DNA from: Auriscalpium vulgare
Taxonomy: Eukaryota > Basidiomycota > Agaricomycetes > Russulales > Auriscalpiaceae
Direction of reading: 5' to 3'
Length of the DNA: 64,000 nt
NCBI GenBank assembly: GCA_019915015.1
Contig: JAHBBC010000014.1
Span: forward strand, 1,240,001 to 1,304,000
Every line of letters begins with the position of its first letter. Position 1 is the stretch's first letter. The notes beneath the pieces are model-generated. The model was not told where the DNA came from. It did no database searches and saw only the letters and a program-made list of their open reading frames with translations. Position numbers and translations under genes: made by a program. This document shows positions 35,328-48,070 of the stretch, one piece after another.

Positions 35328-36197
35328 GTAGCCTCCACTCTCAGTCTGCGCAGAACGCCGACGCGGCCATGACATCAAAGTCGTCGCGTTAGCATCAAAT
35401 AATGCTTGACCGCACGCATATTCTAAAGCATCTTGCACTGCTAGTTCATCAAACGTGTCGGAATGCCGCAACAAGCTTTTTGATCCCGATACCTTTGTGG
35501 CACCGTCACATCGATCACAAATCGATCACTGCTTTTTGGTCCCTTGCGGGGCGACCCCAAGTTCTGGTGCGCGCAACGCGTAGACCTTTCGGGCTCCTGC
35601 ACCGCCGGCCACTGCCCAAACGATGAATGTTTTTTAATACAAAGAAATACCCAAGTAGAGCAAACATCAGAAGAAGCTTTTTTACCAGAATATTGCGCGC
35701 CCGTGTTCATGGCAACGGACTCGTCTAATGCAGGCTCGGACTCGAGAATTGTGCCGCATGTCCGCAGACGCCCACAACTCTTCCGAAACCACCACACTCG
35801 TTTGCGCTGTGCGCTCGCCTTTGCAGCGTCGTTGAGAGACGCTGCGTCCACACTCGTTTTTGAGCGCGTCATCAGTCGTTATCGCAAAACCTCGTGGTCC
35901 AGGGCGCCTAACACCAGGGCCGGAAGCTTATTAGCGAACTTCCTAATCTGGCAGGCCAGTGAGTCGCGTGTTGTTCGCGTTTTCGCCTCTTGTTCGCCGT
36001 TGCCCTCGTCGTTCCCCCGCGTTGGCAAGCCACGAGGCTACTAATAATCGCTGCACGAGGCGATTAGCACGTAGCTGATACAAGACGTCCTTTGTCTTGC
36101 CCTTCGCGTCCTCCTCCATCATCCCCCCAAAAAATCCCCAAAATCATTAACGCGACACCCCACGTCTATCCGCTAATTCTTCACGACCCCCTCCCTT
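35328..36197. other. Intergenic, no gene supported
   Basis: About 870 bp. Both strands have 140-165 codon open frames (35441-35872 minus, 35544-36044 plus) without recognisable content. A short inverted repeat (CTAATAATCGC ... GCGATTAG, 36040-36067) lies at its end. Confidence 0.3.
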
Positions 36198-36206
36198 ATA
36201 TACGGA
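36198..36206 (+). promoter_or_regulatory. TATA box of the membrane protein gene
   Basis: TTATATACG about 35 bases before the ATG at 36237. Confidence 0.5.
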
Positions 36207-36236
36207 CCTTTCTTGCGCATTATTTGTATACTTACC

Positions 36237-39200
36237 ATGTCACGCCCACAGACTTCATCTAATTCTCCAACCGACTCTCCGACCGACCGGCGTCAGGCCG
36301 AAGACACCCGTCTTCAACACGTCAACACAAGCGCGCTTGGTCGCCAGTCTGCCTCCTCCACCCCCGTCTCTGAACCCCGCGGCAACAATTCGAGTGAGGG
36401 CTATCCCTCGTGGCTCCCCAAGCGTCCGCCACCTCCCGCGCCTGCGTCGACCTTTCGCTCGTCCACCGCGAACATGTTCGGCGAGGGCCCCAGCGACGCG
36501 CCGCCCGTCTTCGGCGGCCGCAAGCCCACTCCGCGCTCGGTGCGCATTGTCAGCCTCCAGGACTCGGCGCGTCGGGAACCCACGGAGCAGACGCGGGTGA
36601 GCAGTGCTCCTCTGCATTCTCGCGTGTGGTCTCGCGCGACAGGTGCTGGCGTGTCACCTACTCTCTTCTCCCAGGCGGGCGCTCCCCGGCCGCCGCGCCC
36701 AAGGTTCAATGCCCAGGGCCTGCACCTGGAGCTCCTTCGCAACCCCTCCTGGAAGTCTCGTCTTCACTTCTACCTATTCCCCTTGCTTGTATTCGCCCAC
36801 CTTCCCCTGCAAACATTCTTCGACTTCAACGCTGCATTCATATTAATCGAGTGAGCAATCAATCCTCGTAGCGATTTACTTGACTGATCAGTGTTCTCAG
36901 GGTTGCCAAGTTCCCCAATCCCGACGCTCCCGGCGTACCCGGTTCTGGTCGTAACTGGGCTTTCGCATTTGCTGCCTACGTTGCGTGCTGGGCAATCTGG
37001 GTCTTCGCAATCTTTATTGGTTACGAACTGATTTACTCCTTCTACCGGCGCTGGAGATTCCGTGAGTGCCACCTTTGCGAATGATCTCTGCGTGTTTAAC
37101 TTGGCTTCCAGGACGCCCCCTTATGCTTCCCCTCTACCTGTCGTCTCCTGCATTCAACTTCGTCTCAATGACATCGTACACCAACTTCTGTGTCATGCAG
37201 CACATCCGCAATTCTGCCTTCCCCCATGTCAATCCCAACGCGGCCCTCCCCTCGACAGAAGGCTCGTTGCGAGACGCGCTTGCAGAGACGTGCTACTTCT
37301 ACGCGCAGAACCTGCCCACAGTGGTTACGCTCCTCCCGCGCGCAGGTATCGCGCTTGCCGTGCTGCTCGAGTTCTGGTCCCCCGAACACCTCCCCGGCGG
37401 CCTCTCCCTCGGCGACGTCGATCAGAGCATCGGACGCCGTGACGGCACCTTTTTTGACAAGAGTGATGGCTCGCTATCTGGCTACGCCAAGGGCGTCCTG
37501 ATTGCAAACGCCGCCTGGACGGCATGGAGAGCCCTCGTGCTGCTCTTAAGCTGGTAAGATGCCGTCATGCCATCATGTGTTAAAGGTCGAATGTATGCTG
37601 ACATTGGCGTATGTTAAGGCTTGGTCTATGGATCTTTAGCGGGCACGGCTGCGCCGGGGTCTGTGGCCCCGCCACGCGCTGGGACGAGGAAGACGCGGAA
37701 CGCACACTGTCTGTCTACAGTGAGAAAGAGGAGGAAGTAGGGGAAACGCTCCCGTGGAGCTGGAAGGAGTGCACCTTTGTTCGCGTGCAGGAAGCGTACG
37801 ACTTCTGCCTAACGCTACGCCCGCCTCGGGCTGTCAAGAAGGAGGTGTCCGAACTGGCTGCCGGTGAGCCGACGTTCGAAGGCATCGACCAGGTGCTGGC
37901 AGCGGTTGGACTCGGTGGAACACCTGCACCAGCCAAGAGAGGTATGCTCTCCCAGGACCTGTTCGACAGTCCGAAGGACATGGTAGCCCGTAATAGCTCG
38001 GCCTCGCTCAATGCAGCCGGACCCGCTGCCACTTCCGAGCCGTCACCCAGTGCAAGCGTCAAGGAGGCCGTACAGCAAAAGGGCCCGTATCCGTTTACTG
38101 GTTTTGGAGCGAAGAAGTCCGAATCTGATCTGGAGCCCATTCCGTTTCCGCCGTCGCCAGGGCTGCCTGACGATGATGCAGAGGGGGCACCGGGCGACGA
38201 CGAAGGAATTGAGTACGAGATAGATTACGAAGTAGAGGAAGAAGAGGCAGAGCCGCGCACTAGCGGCGAGCCCTCGTCCTTCTCTGGCCGCGCATCTAAC
38301 TCCCTCTCAAGCCTTGGGCAGCCCATTCCGTCGCGCTATCCCTTCCATTTCCGCCATCCCGGCCGAGGCGGCAGCATCTCGTCCACAAACTCACCTGGCG
38401 CGCCATCGCACGCGACGCCTCACTCCAAAGCCACATCGCACACTACGCACAACTCGCGCTCGTCTCGCAGCACCGGCAATGCCGAATCGTCCGACTCGCC
38501 GATGTCGGTGGGCGGCTCATCGAATGCGCCAAGCCCGCTTGGACGGGCGAGCATGCCGATGCCACCGCGCCATCCAGGGTCAGGCGGGCAGCGCAGACAG
38601 CGATCGGGCACGGTCCCCATGCCGACTTCTCCGTCGCCTGCTGGCTTCGCATACACGCATAGTCGGTCTCGAACGCGCACGGACACATCGGGGACGGATC
38701 TGGAGCCGAGCGTGGTGTACGAGTCGGATGGAGAGGAGCCGCTGACAGTTGGACCTCTGGATCTGGAAACGGCGTCGCGGACTGGGCAATCTTCTCCGGA
38801 GCCAGAAGGTTCGCAAGAAGCACTTGAGCGCGAGGACAGCGTCGGACTACTCTCTGGTGCTCCCAGCCCGAGCGGCTCGTCGTCTGGCCCCCGGAATCGT
38901 AACGGGAGTGCGGTATCATTGACTCGTCTGAGCATGTATAACCGGTCTAGGTCAAGGCATGGCAGTTCGGCGTCGGAATCGCGTAGCGGCTCAAACTCAC
39001 GACACAACTCACACCACTCCTTGTCTTCGGTATCCGTCGGGGTCGGTGCTCACAGCGTAATCCGATCGCGCACTCAGTCGCTCATCCACAGTGTGGGCTC
39101 TGCCTCGCGCTCGAGTATCGATCTCGTGCTCAGCAGCCGGACGCGTACGCAGTCGGTGATCCGGCTGGAGGACTACGATGAGGGCGCGGAGAGCTCGAGC

Positions 39201-39722
39201 TCGCCGTACTTTTCCGAGGAATTGAGCGGCCCGGAGAATTACACCTTCGGGCAGCCGGTCTTGGGCGGAGCGGGCATGGCGCGTCGCGCCGCACGGGCAC
39301 GCAGGAGTGATCCAGAGTCAGAGAACGAGAAATCCGCGAGCGCTGGTGAGCAGGCACGGTCGGAGTCCTCTGGCTCGCCACCCCCACTGCCTCCACAGCA
39401 CCTTCGTCCTTCACCGTCGGCGCTATCTCAGGTGACGCCTTCCGAGCACAGCACATCGACACAGCACGCACCTCCACCGACCTCAATACCGAGCATCCCC
39501 ATCCCGAGGGCCTCGGTAGCGAGTCCCACAAGCATGCAGTTCTTGTCGGTTGAGGGTAGCGAGAGCAGCCCCCCGGGCATCAGCACCGCGCACGCGTCGT
39601 TCGTCACCGCGCCGGCGACCATTGAGGGGCAGACCGAGTCGAGTGGGGCGACGCCGTCGAGCTACGGCGGGTTGGAGCGAAGAGAGGGTTACGTCCAGGG
39701 CAGGGACTTTCAGCCTATGTAG
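36237..39722 (+). CDS. Multi-span membrane protein with long Ser-rich cytosolic tail, unknown family
   Basis: Exons: 36237..36596, 36675..36850, 36901..37061, 37112..37553, 37619..39722; 1080 residues. A disordered Ser/Pro N-terminus (about 135 residues) is followed by about five hydrophobic segments between residues ~160 and ~385 (FYLFPLLVFAHLPLQTFF, WAFAFAAYVACWAIWVFAIF, MLPLYLSSPAFNFVSMTSY, VVTLLPRAGIALAVLLEF, LIANAAWTAWRALVLLLSW). A folded acidic linker and then about 600 residues of Ser/Pro/Arg-rich disorder with SRSR-type runs follow. The 78-nt segment 36597-36674 keeps the frame if retained, but has a strong donor (GTGAGC) and polypyrimidine acceptor, so it is treated as an intron. No family recognised; the tail suggests heavy phosphorylation. 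Confidence 0.75.
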
Positions 39723-40308
39723 GCTTTTGGATCGGCGTCGCACGAATACCACGCGTGTGGCGCATGCAAATTGATGATCGACACCGACTTGGTTGAGGGT
39801 TATGTTCTTACGTCTTGACGGAGCAGGTTATGATTACTGTCTTGCTTAGTTACTCTAGTTCGGATTTACTTACACTCAGTGTTTGGCTCACGCATGTAAC
39901 TACTTATTACTTCATTTAGACACCATTGACCATGCTCGGTTTTTGACTGCCCTCTGATAGCTTGTATCGACATTTCGGTACTTCGGTGGGACAGCCGTCG
40001 CACTACGTGACTGGATATCTCGATCTTTTTTGCTGTCGGATAAGCAAACCCTCAGCCCTACGATGCAGTAGAAGTCATCAACAAGCTACTGAAGCGGTGC
40101 TCAAGAAGTCATATACATAGCCACTGACAACCCGACGATAGCCCGACGCCCAGGCCGATTCCAACGAGATGATGTCGGACGGTTTCCTGACAGCTGTCTC
40201 ATAATGACCGCGCAGAACTTACATGTCCCACCACATCCACCGAGTTCAAAAGCATGAGGCTGTCTTGTACAACATTTAATTTTGTCGCGATTGGGGGCTT
40301 GTCCGTCT
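39723..40308. other. Intergenic between convergent genes
   Basis: 586 bp, AT-richer than average. No gene. Confidence 0.3.
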
Positions 40309-41125
40309 TCATAAGTATCCCTGTTTGTTGAGGTACTCCACAATCATCACGACTGCCTCTTCTACGTTGCATTGGTCGGTCTTGATATGTATATCCGGAA
40401 TCTCGGGCGGCTCGTACGGCGCTGTGATTCCCGTGAACTCTACATAAGAGGTTGTGCCAGTGGTCAGTGGATTGAGAGAATGGGGACATTTTCTGACCTC
40501 TGACCTTTGATCTCCCCAGCACGAGCCTTTTTATATAGCCCTTTGGGGTCGCGTCGTTCTACAACGTTCAGCGGAGCATCTACGAAGACCTCGACGAAGG
40601 CTAGGCCCGCCTTCTCATGAATTTCACGAGCGATGGCACGATCGGCACGGTAGGGGGAGATGAACGCCGTCATAGTGATGCATGCCGCATCGGCAAAGAG
40701 GCGGGAAACCTGGTCTGCGTTCACAATATTCAATCTTAATACTAACCGGAACACACACCTCGCCAATCCTCCTGATGTTCTCATTGCGCGATTTCTCGTC
40801 AAATCCGAGATCCCGATTGAGACCAAACCGAATGTTGTCTCCGTCTAGTCTGTAGCTGAACTTTCGCATGTGGAGAAGATGCTGCTCAAGTGCACAGGCG
40901 ATTGTGGACTATGGACGTGGTCAGCGACGGAAGACAGCGTATGGCTATAACCACACCTTGCCACTGGCACTCAATCCTGTCAACCATATGGTGACACCCT
41001 TTTGCTTCAAAATATCTTCGCGTTCGGTCAAACTGACCGACCCTGAGATCACGGCAGTAAGCGCACTACTGGTTGCAAAGTCTGTGGGTTCGCATACCAG
41101 AATGAAAGGTGATGTCAGTTGCCAT
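40309..41125 (-). CDS. MET14: Adenylylsulfate (APS) kinase
   Basis: Exons: 41125..41098, 41042..40957, 40908..40759, 40709..40505, 40439..40309; 199 residues, the normal length. It phosphorylates adenylyl sulfate with ATP to PAPS, the second step of sulfate assimilation. Motifs: [10 protein letters not shown] start, P-loop GLSASGKST split by an intron right after the Lys, [18 protein letters not shown], the lid region [35 protein letters not shown] and [11 protein letters not shown]. All expected catalytic and binding residues are present. The first exon encodes only nine complete residues, and its ATG sits at the conserved family start. Confidence 0.96.
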
Positions 41126-42002
41126 CCGACTCCGAAGTGTGGAGTGCCAGTGAAAGAGCGAGGGTACCTTCAATCTGTGAAGCTTGAAGGGGTAAGTTTT
41201 CGACCAGTGACGGGTGGGAATCGATAGACACGTGTCACCATGTCACCCCCCAGTAATTAGAATGCCTACGCTTCATTGAAGTTCACCTCAACTGGCCTCT
41301 GTAAAATTTCTGTTTGGCCTAAATATAGGGAGAGCTTCAAATTGACCAGTGTCAATCACTGCTGGGCCGGCAGTCTTCATGATACAACTTGATTGCCGCA
41401 GTGCATATCTGACATCCCTACATATCCGGATCCCAGCAATACAGTATCCCAGCCCGCAACATCGGCACTTAGCGGTACTATAGCCCCCTCTGGTCCAGCG
41501 TCTTACCAAAGCGCACCTGTTTTGGTGTCGGTCTGGCCCAAGGGCCGATCACGGCACAGCGTCGCTGCTAGCACTCGCCGCCCGCTGCTCAATATTGAGT
41601 ACAGTATGCCCCCGGAGTGCGCCCGAACTATCTCAGACAGGTGCCCCTGCCGGTGTTGGACAAGACGTGGCATTGCCTGTCTACGGACACTGTCCTCGAC
41701 GTATCCTCCCCTCCGACATCTCCATGCCGCCGTCGCCGTCCGTCGCGACCGCCCCCCACCTATACTCTTCTGGAGCTGCCGGCTGCCCGCAGACAGGCCT
41801 TCCAGGGAGACAAGTATTCTGTTTGCATAATGCGCGGTGCGAGCGAATAAATGCCCCGACCAGCGAACCTTCTACCAGTATTCATGGATGATCTGTAGGT
41901 TGCTTTGCTTTCTGACCAGAGCTGGAATGGCGAGCACGTGAGGCCCTTCATGCAAGCTGTCCCGAACCAACATACCGGTCAACATACCGGTCAACAATCG
42001 TA
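41126..42002. other. Intergenic, unresolved open frames
   Basis: 877 bp. Plus-strand frames at 41393-41891 are open for 75-145 codons but show no recognisable domain or consistent splicing. Left unannotated. Confidence 0.3.
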
Positions 42003-43894
42003 TCACACAGGAGCGAAATCCAGCTTCGCGACATTTTGTTGCAGTTCAGCCAACCACGTTGCATCCCGATAGGTTTCCGGAATTTGCAGGATTTGTAGGG
42101 TGAAGCCTTCCGCACGACGCGCCGCCAAACAAACGGTCAGAGTTGTGGCCACGGCACCGGGTAACGGGCCACGGAGGACGAAAGTCTTCAATGACGGAAA
42201 CATCACTGACATACGCGCGGGCCTTCCAGTTCCGTCCTCAAGCTCCGAGTATGGTACCATCGCCGACAAGATAATACCCGTCATTGTGCCAGACAGCACA
42301 AGCTGGCTGACCTGCGTGGCCGTCTGGAATATCGACGTCCATGTATGGACCGGCCAGAAGAGAACTGCGTCTTTCCCCCCATTATCGATGTAGACCTCCC
42401 GTATGTTCTGGAGGTGTAATGGAGGAGACGTCAAGGTGCCGGGCAGGACGAATCTGTGGTTCCAGGAGTCGATGAGTGCGAAGTTCGGTTCATCTTCAGG
42501 TATCTTGTAAGGGATAAGGGCCGGCGATTTCTGTCCATCCGTCCAATACTCGAAGCGCACGTCTTCGGATGAGGGTGTGAGGGTGATACCGACTGCCTTT
42601 ATCTGCGCCACCGTTGCGCCCCAGCGGGATACAGGAGGTAGAGGCGTCGGAGGAGGTTGGTTGCGGGTGTTACGTATCCGACGGTGTGCCGTCGGCGGTG
42701 TGATGAGGTGCTCCAAGATGTATATGCAATCAACGACATCGGCCATCAACGAAATCGAAGTTAGGAAAGGGAGAGAGACAACTTCTTCTGGGACGGATTC
42801 GCCTGGGAGAGGAGCAATGCGGCGAAGGGTATGATGGAGAAGAAGGGTATCAAGATTCGTTGCTCTAGACAAGAAGTTGAACAAATCGCGCCTCGTGGGA
42901 AGGTGTTGACTCTGGGATGCTGAGCACAGACTGATGTTGAGATGTGTCAAGTTATCGAATAGTGGCGAATCCCAGTGAATGATGGCATTTCTCAGTGACA
43001 AGCTGCGCAGGCGAGGCGTCTTCGTGGCCACGAAATGTGCCGGTAGAGTTACGTTGAACTCCCACCGATGCTCCACTGTAAGGGACTCCAAAAGGGGCGC
43101 AGGACCTCGTGTGTCGTGGGCACTGAGCTGGCGCTTGACAAGGTTGTTGTCACCCTCAAGATCAATGTTCAGGTCGTGAAACAGAGTGAGGATACGAAGA
43201 CGGCGGGTCTGCCCAGGATGGAGGGCCCATTGTGCGGATGGCGTGATCATACGGCCGTACTGTGCCCAGTCTATAGAGACAGAGAGCGGGGCAGTTGTCC
43301 CCTTCGCACGCTCAGTCATCACGTCGAACCACCTCCACGAGAGGCGGCGGCCGTCCAGCTTGCACCACAGACTACCATCTGAAAGTGCGGCCTGTCCTTC
43401 AATGAATACGATTCATGGTCGAGCAAGAGCTGACGGCGCTCACCTGGCGCCATTTCTGACACACATGGCTTGCCTTGATCCATCCGAGATCCCATTGCCA
43501 GCGGTTCGTGCCTAGTTTCGCAAGTAGCGGTTTCTTCCTGCTTGGTGGGTCGATGACTGATGCCTCCAAGAAGATGCGGGATAGTATTTCAGGTGGCAGC
43601 TGGGAGGCACCTGGGGTGTCTGCGTTGCGCAATGTTTTCGCGGAGTGTAGGATTCGGGCGATCTCCTCGATCTCTCTATCCCATAGCCTCCATAGTGAGG
43701 CCGACTTCAGGTGATCAGAGCCCTGGACACGACGACTCGGGTTTCTGTCGATGAGAGCAGCTGTCCAGTGCTCTCTAAGTAATTACTGGCGTTAGTGGCG
43801 ATGTGCTTCTCAGAATTTAAAGAAGAATGAACCTCACTGCATCTACCTCCGAATTGTACATTTCAAAGAGAGGGTTCTTGGTGCCAGCGACCAT
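42003..43894 (-). CDS. F-box protein (basidiomycete F-box-like type)
   Basis: Exons: 43894..43838, 43770..43444, 43391..42003; 590 residues. A helical N-terminus (ALIDRNPSRRVQG, WDREIEEIARILHSAK) precedes the F-box SQLPPEILSRIFLEA, followed by GWIKASHVCQKWRQAALSDGSLWCKL, the usual signature after the F-box in Agaricomycete proteins. The remaining 400 residues have Leu-rich repeat-like spacing (LRSLSLRNAI, LTHLNISLC, LDTLLLHHTL), as in LRR substrate-binding domains. Likely an SCF ubiquitin ligase adaptor. The first exon (start and splice) is the least certain part; the second intron needs the acceptor GACAG to keep WRQAAL. Confidence 0.8.
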
Positions 43895-44901
43895 GGAGTC
43901 CTTGGAACGAGGTGAAAACGAGGCTGGCAGTGGCCGGGCAGGACACGTGCAGAGTTGAAGGACCGACGGTGTGGTACCTTACGGTGGTCTCTTGTGGTAC
44001 AGTGTATTCCAGGCCATTCATTTCCAACAGTCGACACGGCCTCGCTGGTCGACCGTCTCTATGTATGCTTTCATGCACCCAAACCCCGTCTCTCCACCAA
44101 AACTATTCTCCAGCACCCTGCACACCGTGACGACAAGTCGGTCCGCACGATTCCCGTCCTGGCCGACGACATCAACTGGTTCACCGTCTAATCCGTTATA
44201 CACCGTCTCAGCGACGCCAGCTGGCGCTACGCCTAGGTCATCGTCGCGTATGTCGCGTCTATCTCGCAGTCTTCCACTCCCTCTGTCTTCGCTTTGGCGT
44301 GCTCAGCGCGTACTCCAGCGGTTTCTCTGTGGCGCAAGAAGCAAAGGCAGAGGGGTCTCGCCAGTCCCGCAAACAGCCTATCTCCCTTCCCTCCAAAGCA
44401 CAACTCTTATGCCTCTTTTCTGATCACCTGCGGCTTCATGTTCAATGGCCCCGATCACATCTCTCTCGTGAAGAACCTCTGGCAGCTGCTCGGCGCGGTT
44501 TTGCCTGACTCCTTCTTCCCTCACCAGCCGCAGCACACAATTCCGAAGGCCTGGTGGACATCCGACGGACGGGCGTTGCGTTTGCGCTCTTCCCCCTCTG
44601 CATTCTTTTCGCCCTGAAGGTACACACCGCGTTCTGGAGCAAAACGACAGGCGCGTCGGGACGGGCTACATGTACGTGTATGCGTGGAAATACCCATTTA
44701 TGCCTGGACGGTGCGCATCTACTCTACCTCTAGCTCAAAAGCCGGCTGATATATTCTTGCAGACGTTCGGCATGCTGACATTGATCATCCTACTCTCATT
44801 ACGGCACAGAGTTCATGAGTCTTTCTAATTCTTGCCACACTTACAATGAATTTTATTCAATGCGTAGTGGAGCACAGACAGCGCGAGCACGACTAGCTAG
44901 G
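43895..44901 (+). other. Possible decayed plus-strand coding region, unresolved
   Basis: Open plus-strand stretches in shifting frames (43955-44191, 44294-44617, 44560-44850) include one hydrophobic membrane-like segment around 44585-44625 (GVAFALFPLCILFALK). They cannot be joined into one open reading frame with good splice sites, so a dead membrane-protein gene is possible but not shown. Confidence 0.25.
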
Positions 44902-47595
44902 CTAATATGCTGGGACAGTATCTTCACGGATCGCTGACTGCGAGCGTGCGTAGGTCCGCTTGGCATGTCGGAGCAAGGCGACAATACCTTTCGGCGTGAT
45001 TCCCTCCATGCGCTTTGCAGCGCCCTATGGGTACCATATGAACAGCAGCTTCAGGACAAGAGGAAGGGACACGCACAATGCTACGCGGCTGCACGCGTTC
45101 AAGGCGTTCCTTCTCTTCAGAACTCAGACCTTCGACGAAGGCGTAGTCCAGATCGGACTGCAGTACTAAGGTCTCATCCGCCATGAACAGGCGGACATCA
45201 GCCTCCTGACGACGGAGGTGGAAAGAGTATTTGCCTGGTTGAGAGTTGTATTTATGTAGCACGCAACGATGAGTTACCAGGCGTACCATCAATATCCACC
45301 CTGGCAAGAACGGAGGGTTCAGCGTCCTTGAGTTGAGGAATGACATCTAGGAAGGAAGAGCTGCGCAGATGAGGTAGAGCGATCATATTGTACGCGCTAC
45401 ATGCAAATTCGATCAGAATGGGCTATATATAGACTTTGCCAGGCGTGTACGAACCTACGCAAGACGCCGTCATGATTAATTGTGATGCCGTGCTGGGCCC
45501 AACCTTGTGGACTGAGCGAGAAGTTCTTCAGAAGTTCCGTTACCTGGTTCAGTGCGGCCCGTGTGGTGGAGAATGTGCGCCATCTGGCCGCAGAGACAGC
45601 GCCGGCCTCGCAACCTGGATTACATATACGTTAATTTAAAAGGCTGATAAAAGTCAAGGAAGTTGGCGAAACCTTTCTCGGTCAATCGCAAGTCTGCATT
45701 ATCGCTGCGGAGCGTCATGCGGTACTCTGACCTCGATGTGAACATACGATCTCCAGGGGGTGTGAATGCAATAGGTTGCGAACGGAAAGGAGAGGCTCAC
45801 ATGGCTCCTCAGCGCCTCGCGTAATAAGATCGTCGATCATCACGCCAGTGTAGCCATCTGCGCGTGTGAGTAGGAGCGGGCTGCGGTGCTGAGCAGCTAG
45901 ACCAGCGTTGATACCGGCGACGACGCCTTGGGCACCAGCTTCCTCGTACCCTGTGGTGCCGTTTATTTGCCCAGCGAGAAACAAGCCCTATGGATGTTGA
46001 TGGGTCTGAAAAGGGTTGGTTGGGAAAAAAAGACCGACTTTAATCCGCTTGGTCTCGAGAGTCACTGACATTGGTTCAGAATGAGAACCTCAAGCTAAGG
46101 CTGGCCCGACTTACTGGTTAATTCCCTAGGATCGACAAAATCGTATTCAACACCATACGCCGGTCGCACCATTTTCACGTTCTCGAGTCCAGGGATCGTT
46201 CGAAGCATGGGTTCTTGGAGCTCTTCGGGCATGCTATTCGACACGCCGTTAGGATAGATAACATCTAGAGGGACAGTTTGTGAGGAATTGCTTGCGGGAT
46301 GAACGGTTAGCTCACCAGCCTCATAGCCTTCCGGCTCTAGCCAGATGCTATGGCTATTCTTTGACGAGAATCGCGTCACCTTCGCCTCCAGGGAAGGACA
46401 ATATCGTGGCCCTACACGCGATGAAATACACGCTCATATTCGATTTCCAGGTGATGAACTCACCTTTCTTGGTTTCCTGTAGATGAACGCTGAAGGGCAT
46501 GCTTTCCCGGATGAGCCTGTGCGTCTCCGGCGTTGTGGCAGTCTTGAAGCATGAGATTTGGTTGTGCTGCATATGCAGGCTGATCAGGATCGCTCACATT
46601 AAAGACATAATGTCAACGAACCGCGTTATCCACACTTTTATGAACGAAGCTGAACGGTTGAGGTTCGGCGTCCCCAACCTGCTGCTCGAGCCCATCGAAA
46701 TTGACGGTCCGGCTGTCCAGTCGCGCTGGGGTGCCGGTCTGCAACCGACCGAGCTTGAAGCCAGCGCTGTGTAAAGAACCCGACAGCCCCGTAGAGGGTG
46801 CCTCATTCATGCGGCCAGCAGGGAACCGCTTCATTCCTACAAGGGACCGTTAGTTCATCCTACTACCAGAACTGAATGCAACGGACCAATGTGGATCTCG
46901 CCTGACAGGAAGGTCCCTGTACATACAACCACCTGAGAGCACTTGATTACCTCTCCGGAGTCCAGTCGAACACCTTGGACCTGTCCCCAGACGCGTTGAC
47001 TGGTGCTAGGCTCCCCTGGTTGAATCGAGTGATCAAATACAAGGTCGAAGACGCTGCCTGCTCGAGCCTCGAGGTTGGGGTAGTTGAACAAGGTATTCTG
47101 CATGTGCTTCTTGTAAAGCGCACGGTCGATCTGTGCACGGGGCCCCCACACAGCAGCACCTTTGGAACGGTTCAGGATTTGGAATTGGATGCCGGCCTTG
47201 TCTACAGAAACAGAATATATAAGCGTGAGTTGAGGGGTTTGGCAGTGACACACCTGCTACCCGAGCCATGACTCCGTCCAGTGCGTCAATTTCCCGCACA
47301 AGCGTCCCCTTTCCCACACCTCCAATGGATGGATTACAAGACAGCTCGCCAATAGTATCGAGTTTCTGCGTTAGAAGCAACGTTCGAGCTCCCGTCCGAG
47401 CTGCACCTGCAGCAGCCTCGCAGCCAGCATGGCCTCCTCCAATGACGCACACTTTGATTACACATTTAACTGTCAGCGGTTGCAAGCCACCGAATGTTAC
47501 GCACCGTCATAATGCTTAGCAGAAAAGCTGGCAGACGCGTAGCCACATTTGCGCGCGAGTACGGGGCGTATAATGGGTGGTGTTTGACGAAACAT
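44902..47595 (-). CDS. MTO1: Mitochondrial tRNA uridine-5-carboxymethylaminomethyl modification enzyme (MTO1/GidA)
   Basis: Fourteen exons: 47595..47505, 47451..47254, 47201..46887, 46836..46622, 46566..46464, 46411..46316, 46264..46115, 46064..46039, 45987..45801, 45750..45673, 45614..45455, 45396..45287, 45234..45077, 45024..44902; 669 residues. With its GTPase partner MSS1/MnmE it modifies the wobble uridine of mitochondrial tRNAs. The Arg/Ala/Ser-rich start is a mitochondrial targeting sequence. FAD-binding [58 protein letters not shown] and the C-terminal [15 protein letters not shown] (here [11 protein letters not shown]) block are all family signatures. One exon is 26 nt; the intron at 46567-46621 starts GTTCGT. 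The partner gene is not in this window. Confidence 0.95.
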
Positions 47596-48070
47596 CGCTT
47601 GATTTGTCAGACAATATCAGCCGGATTAGGGCCAAGGACAGGCGTTGTTTACCGCTGTTAGGTTGATGAAGCACTTAGTCTCCGTGGCTGACCTTTACCT
47701 TCGGAGGCCTTCACAACCTCTGTTTCCAGAGTCCAGACTCTATGTCATACAGGATCAGGGCGCTCCTCCACCGACACGTGCCGCCACACATGATGGAGGA
47801 GGCGCCGGCCCCGCCGTGTTGTCCGGGATGGATCTTATCTCTCTCACGGCCATGGCGATAACGTTACAATGCCTTGCCAGGGATCCTTGTCAGCCGGGTA
47901 CTATATATCCCATCTACGCTCTGAAGGGCGTCTCAGAGCTCATCCCGATCTCTATCATTCATCTAGGTGCGTTTTGCGCATGACCTGGCTATTTGAACTT
48001 TGCCCTACTCAGGTACATCCTGACGGTAGCGGTCGTGTAGCTCAATCTCCCAAGTCCATATCACCCGATA
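47596..48070. promoter_or_regulatory. Divergent promoter region of MTO1 and amine oxidase genes
   Basis: 475 bp between divergent starts. A TATATA sequence at 47903-47908 could serve either side but is far from both ATGs. Confidence 0.3.

Noticed and set aside
35441..36044. Opposing open frames in the spacer before the membrane protein gene
   Set aside because: Neither shows a known domain or a good start context; likely noise, although an old mobile-element remnant cannot be excluded.
36597..36674. Reading the 78-nt segment as coding
   Set aside because: It keeps the frame, but the GTGAGC donor and pyrimidine-rich CCCAG acceptor fit an intron better; retained-intron isoforms remain possible.
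41393..41891. Plus-strand frames of 75-145 codons
   Set aside because: No homology visible and no start/splice model that holds; left as intergenic.
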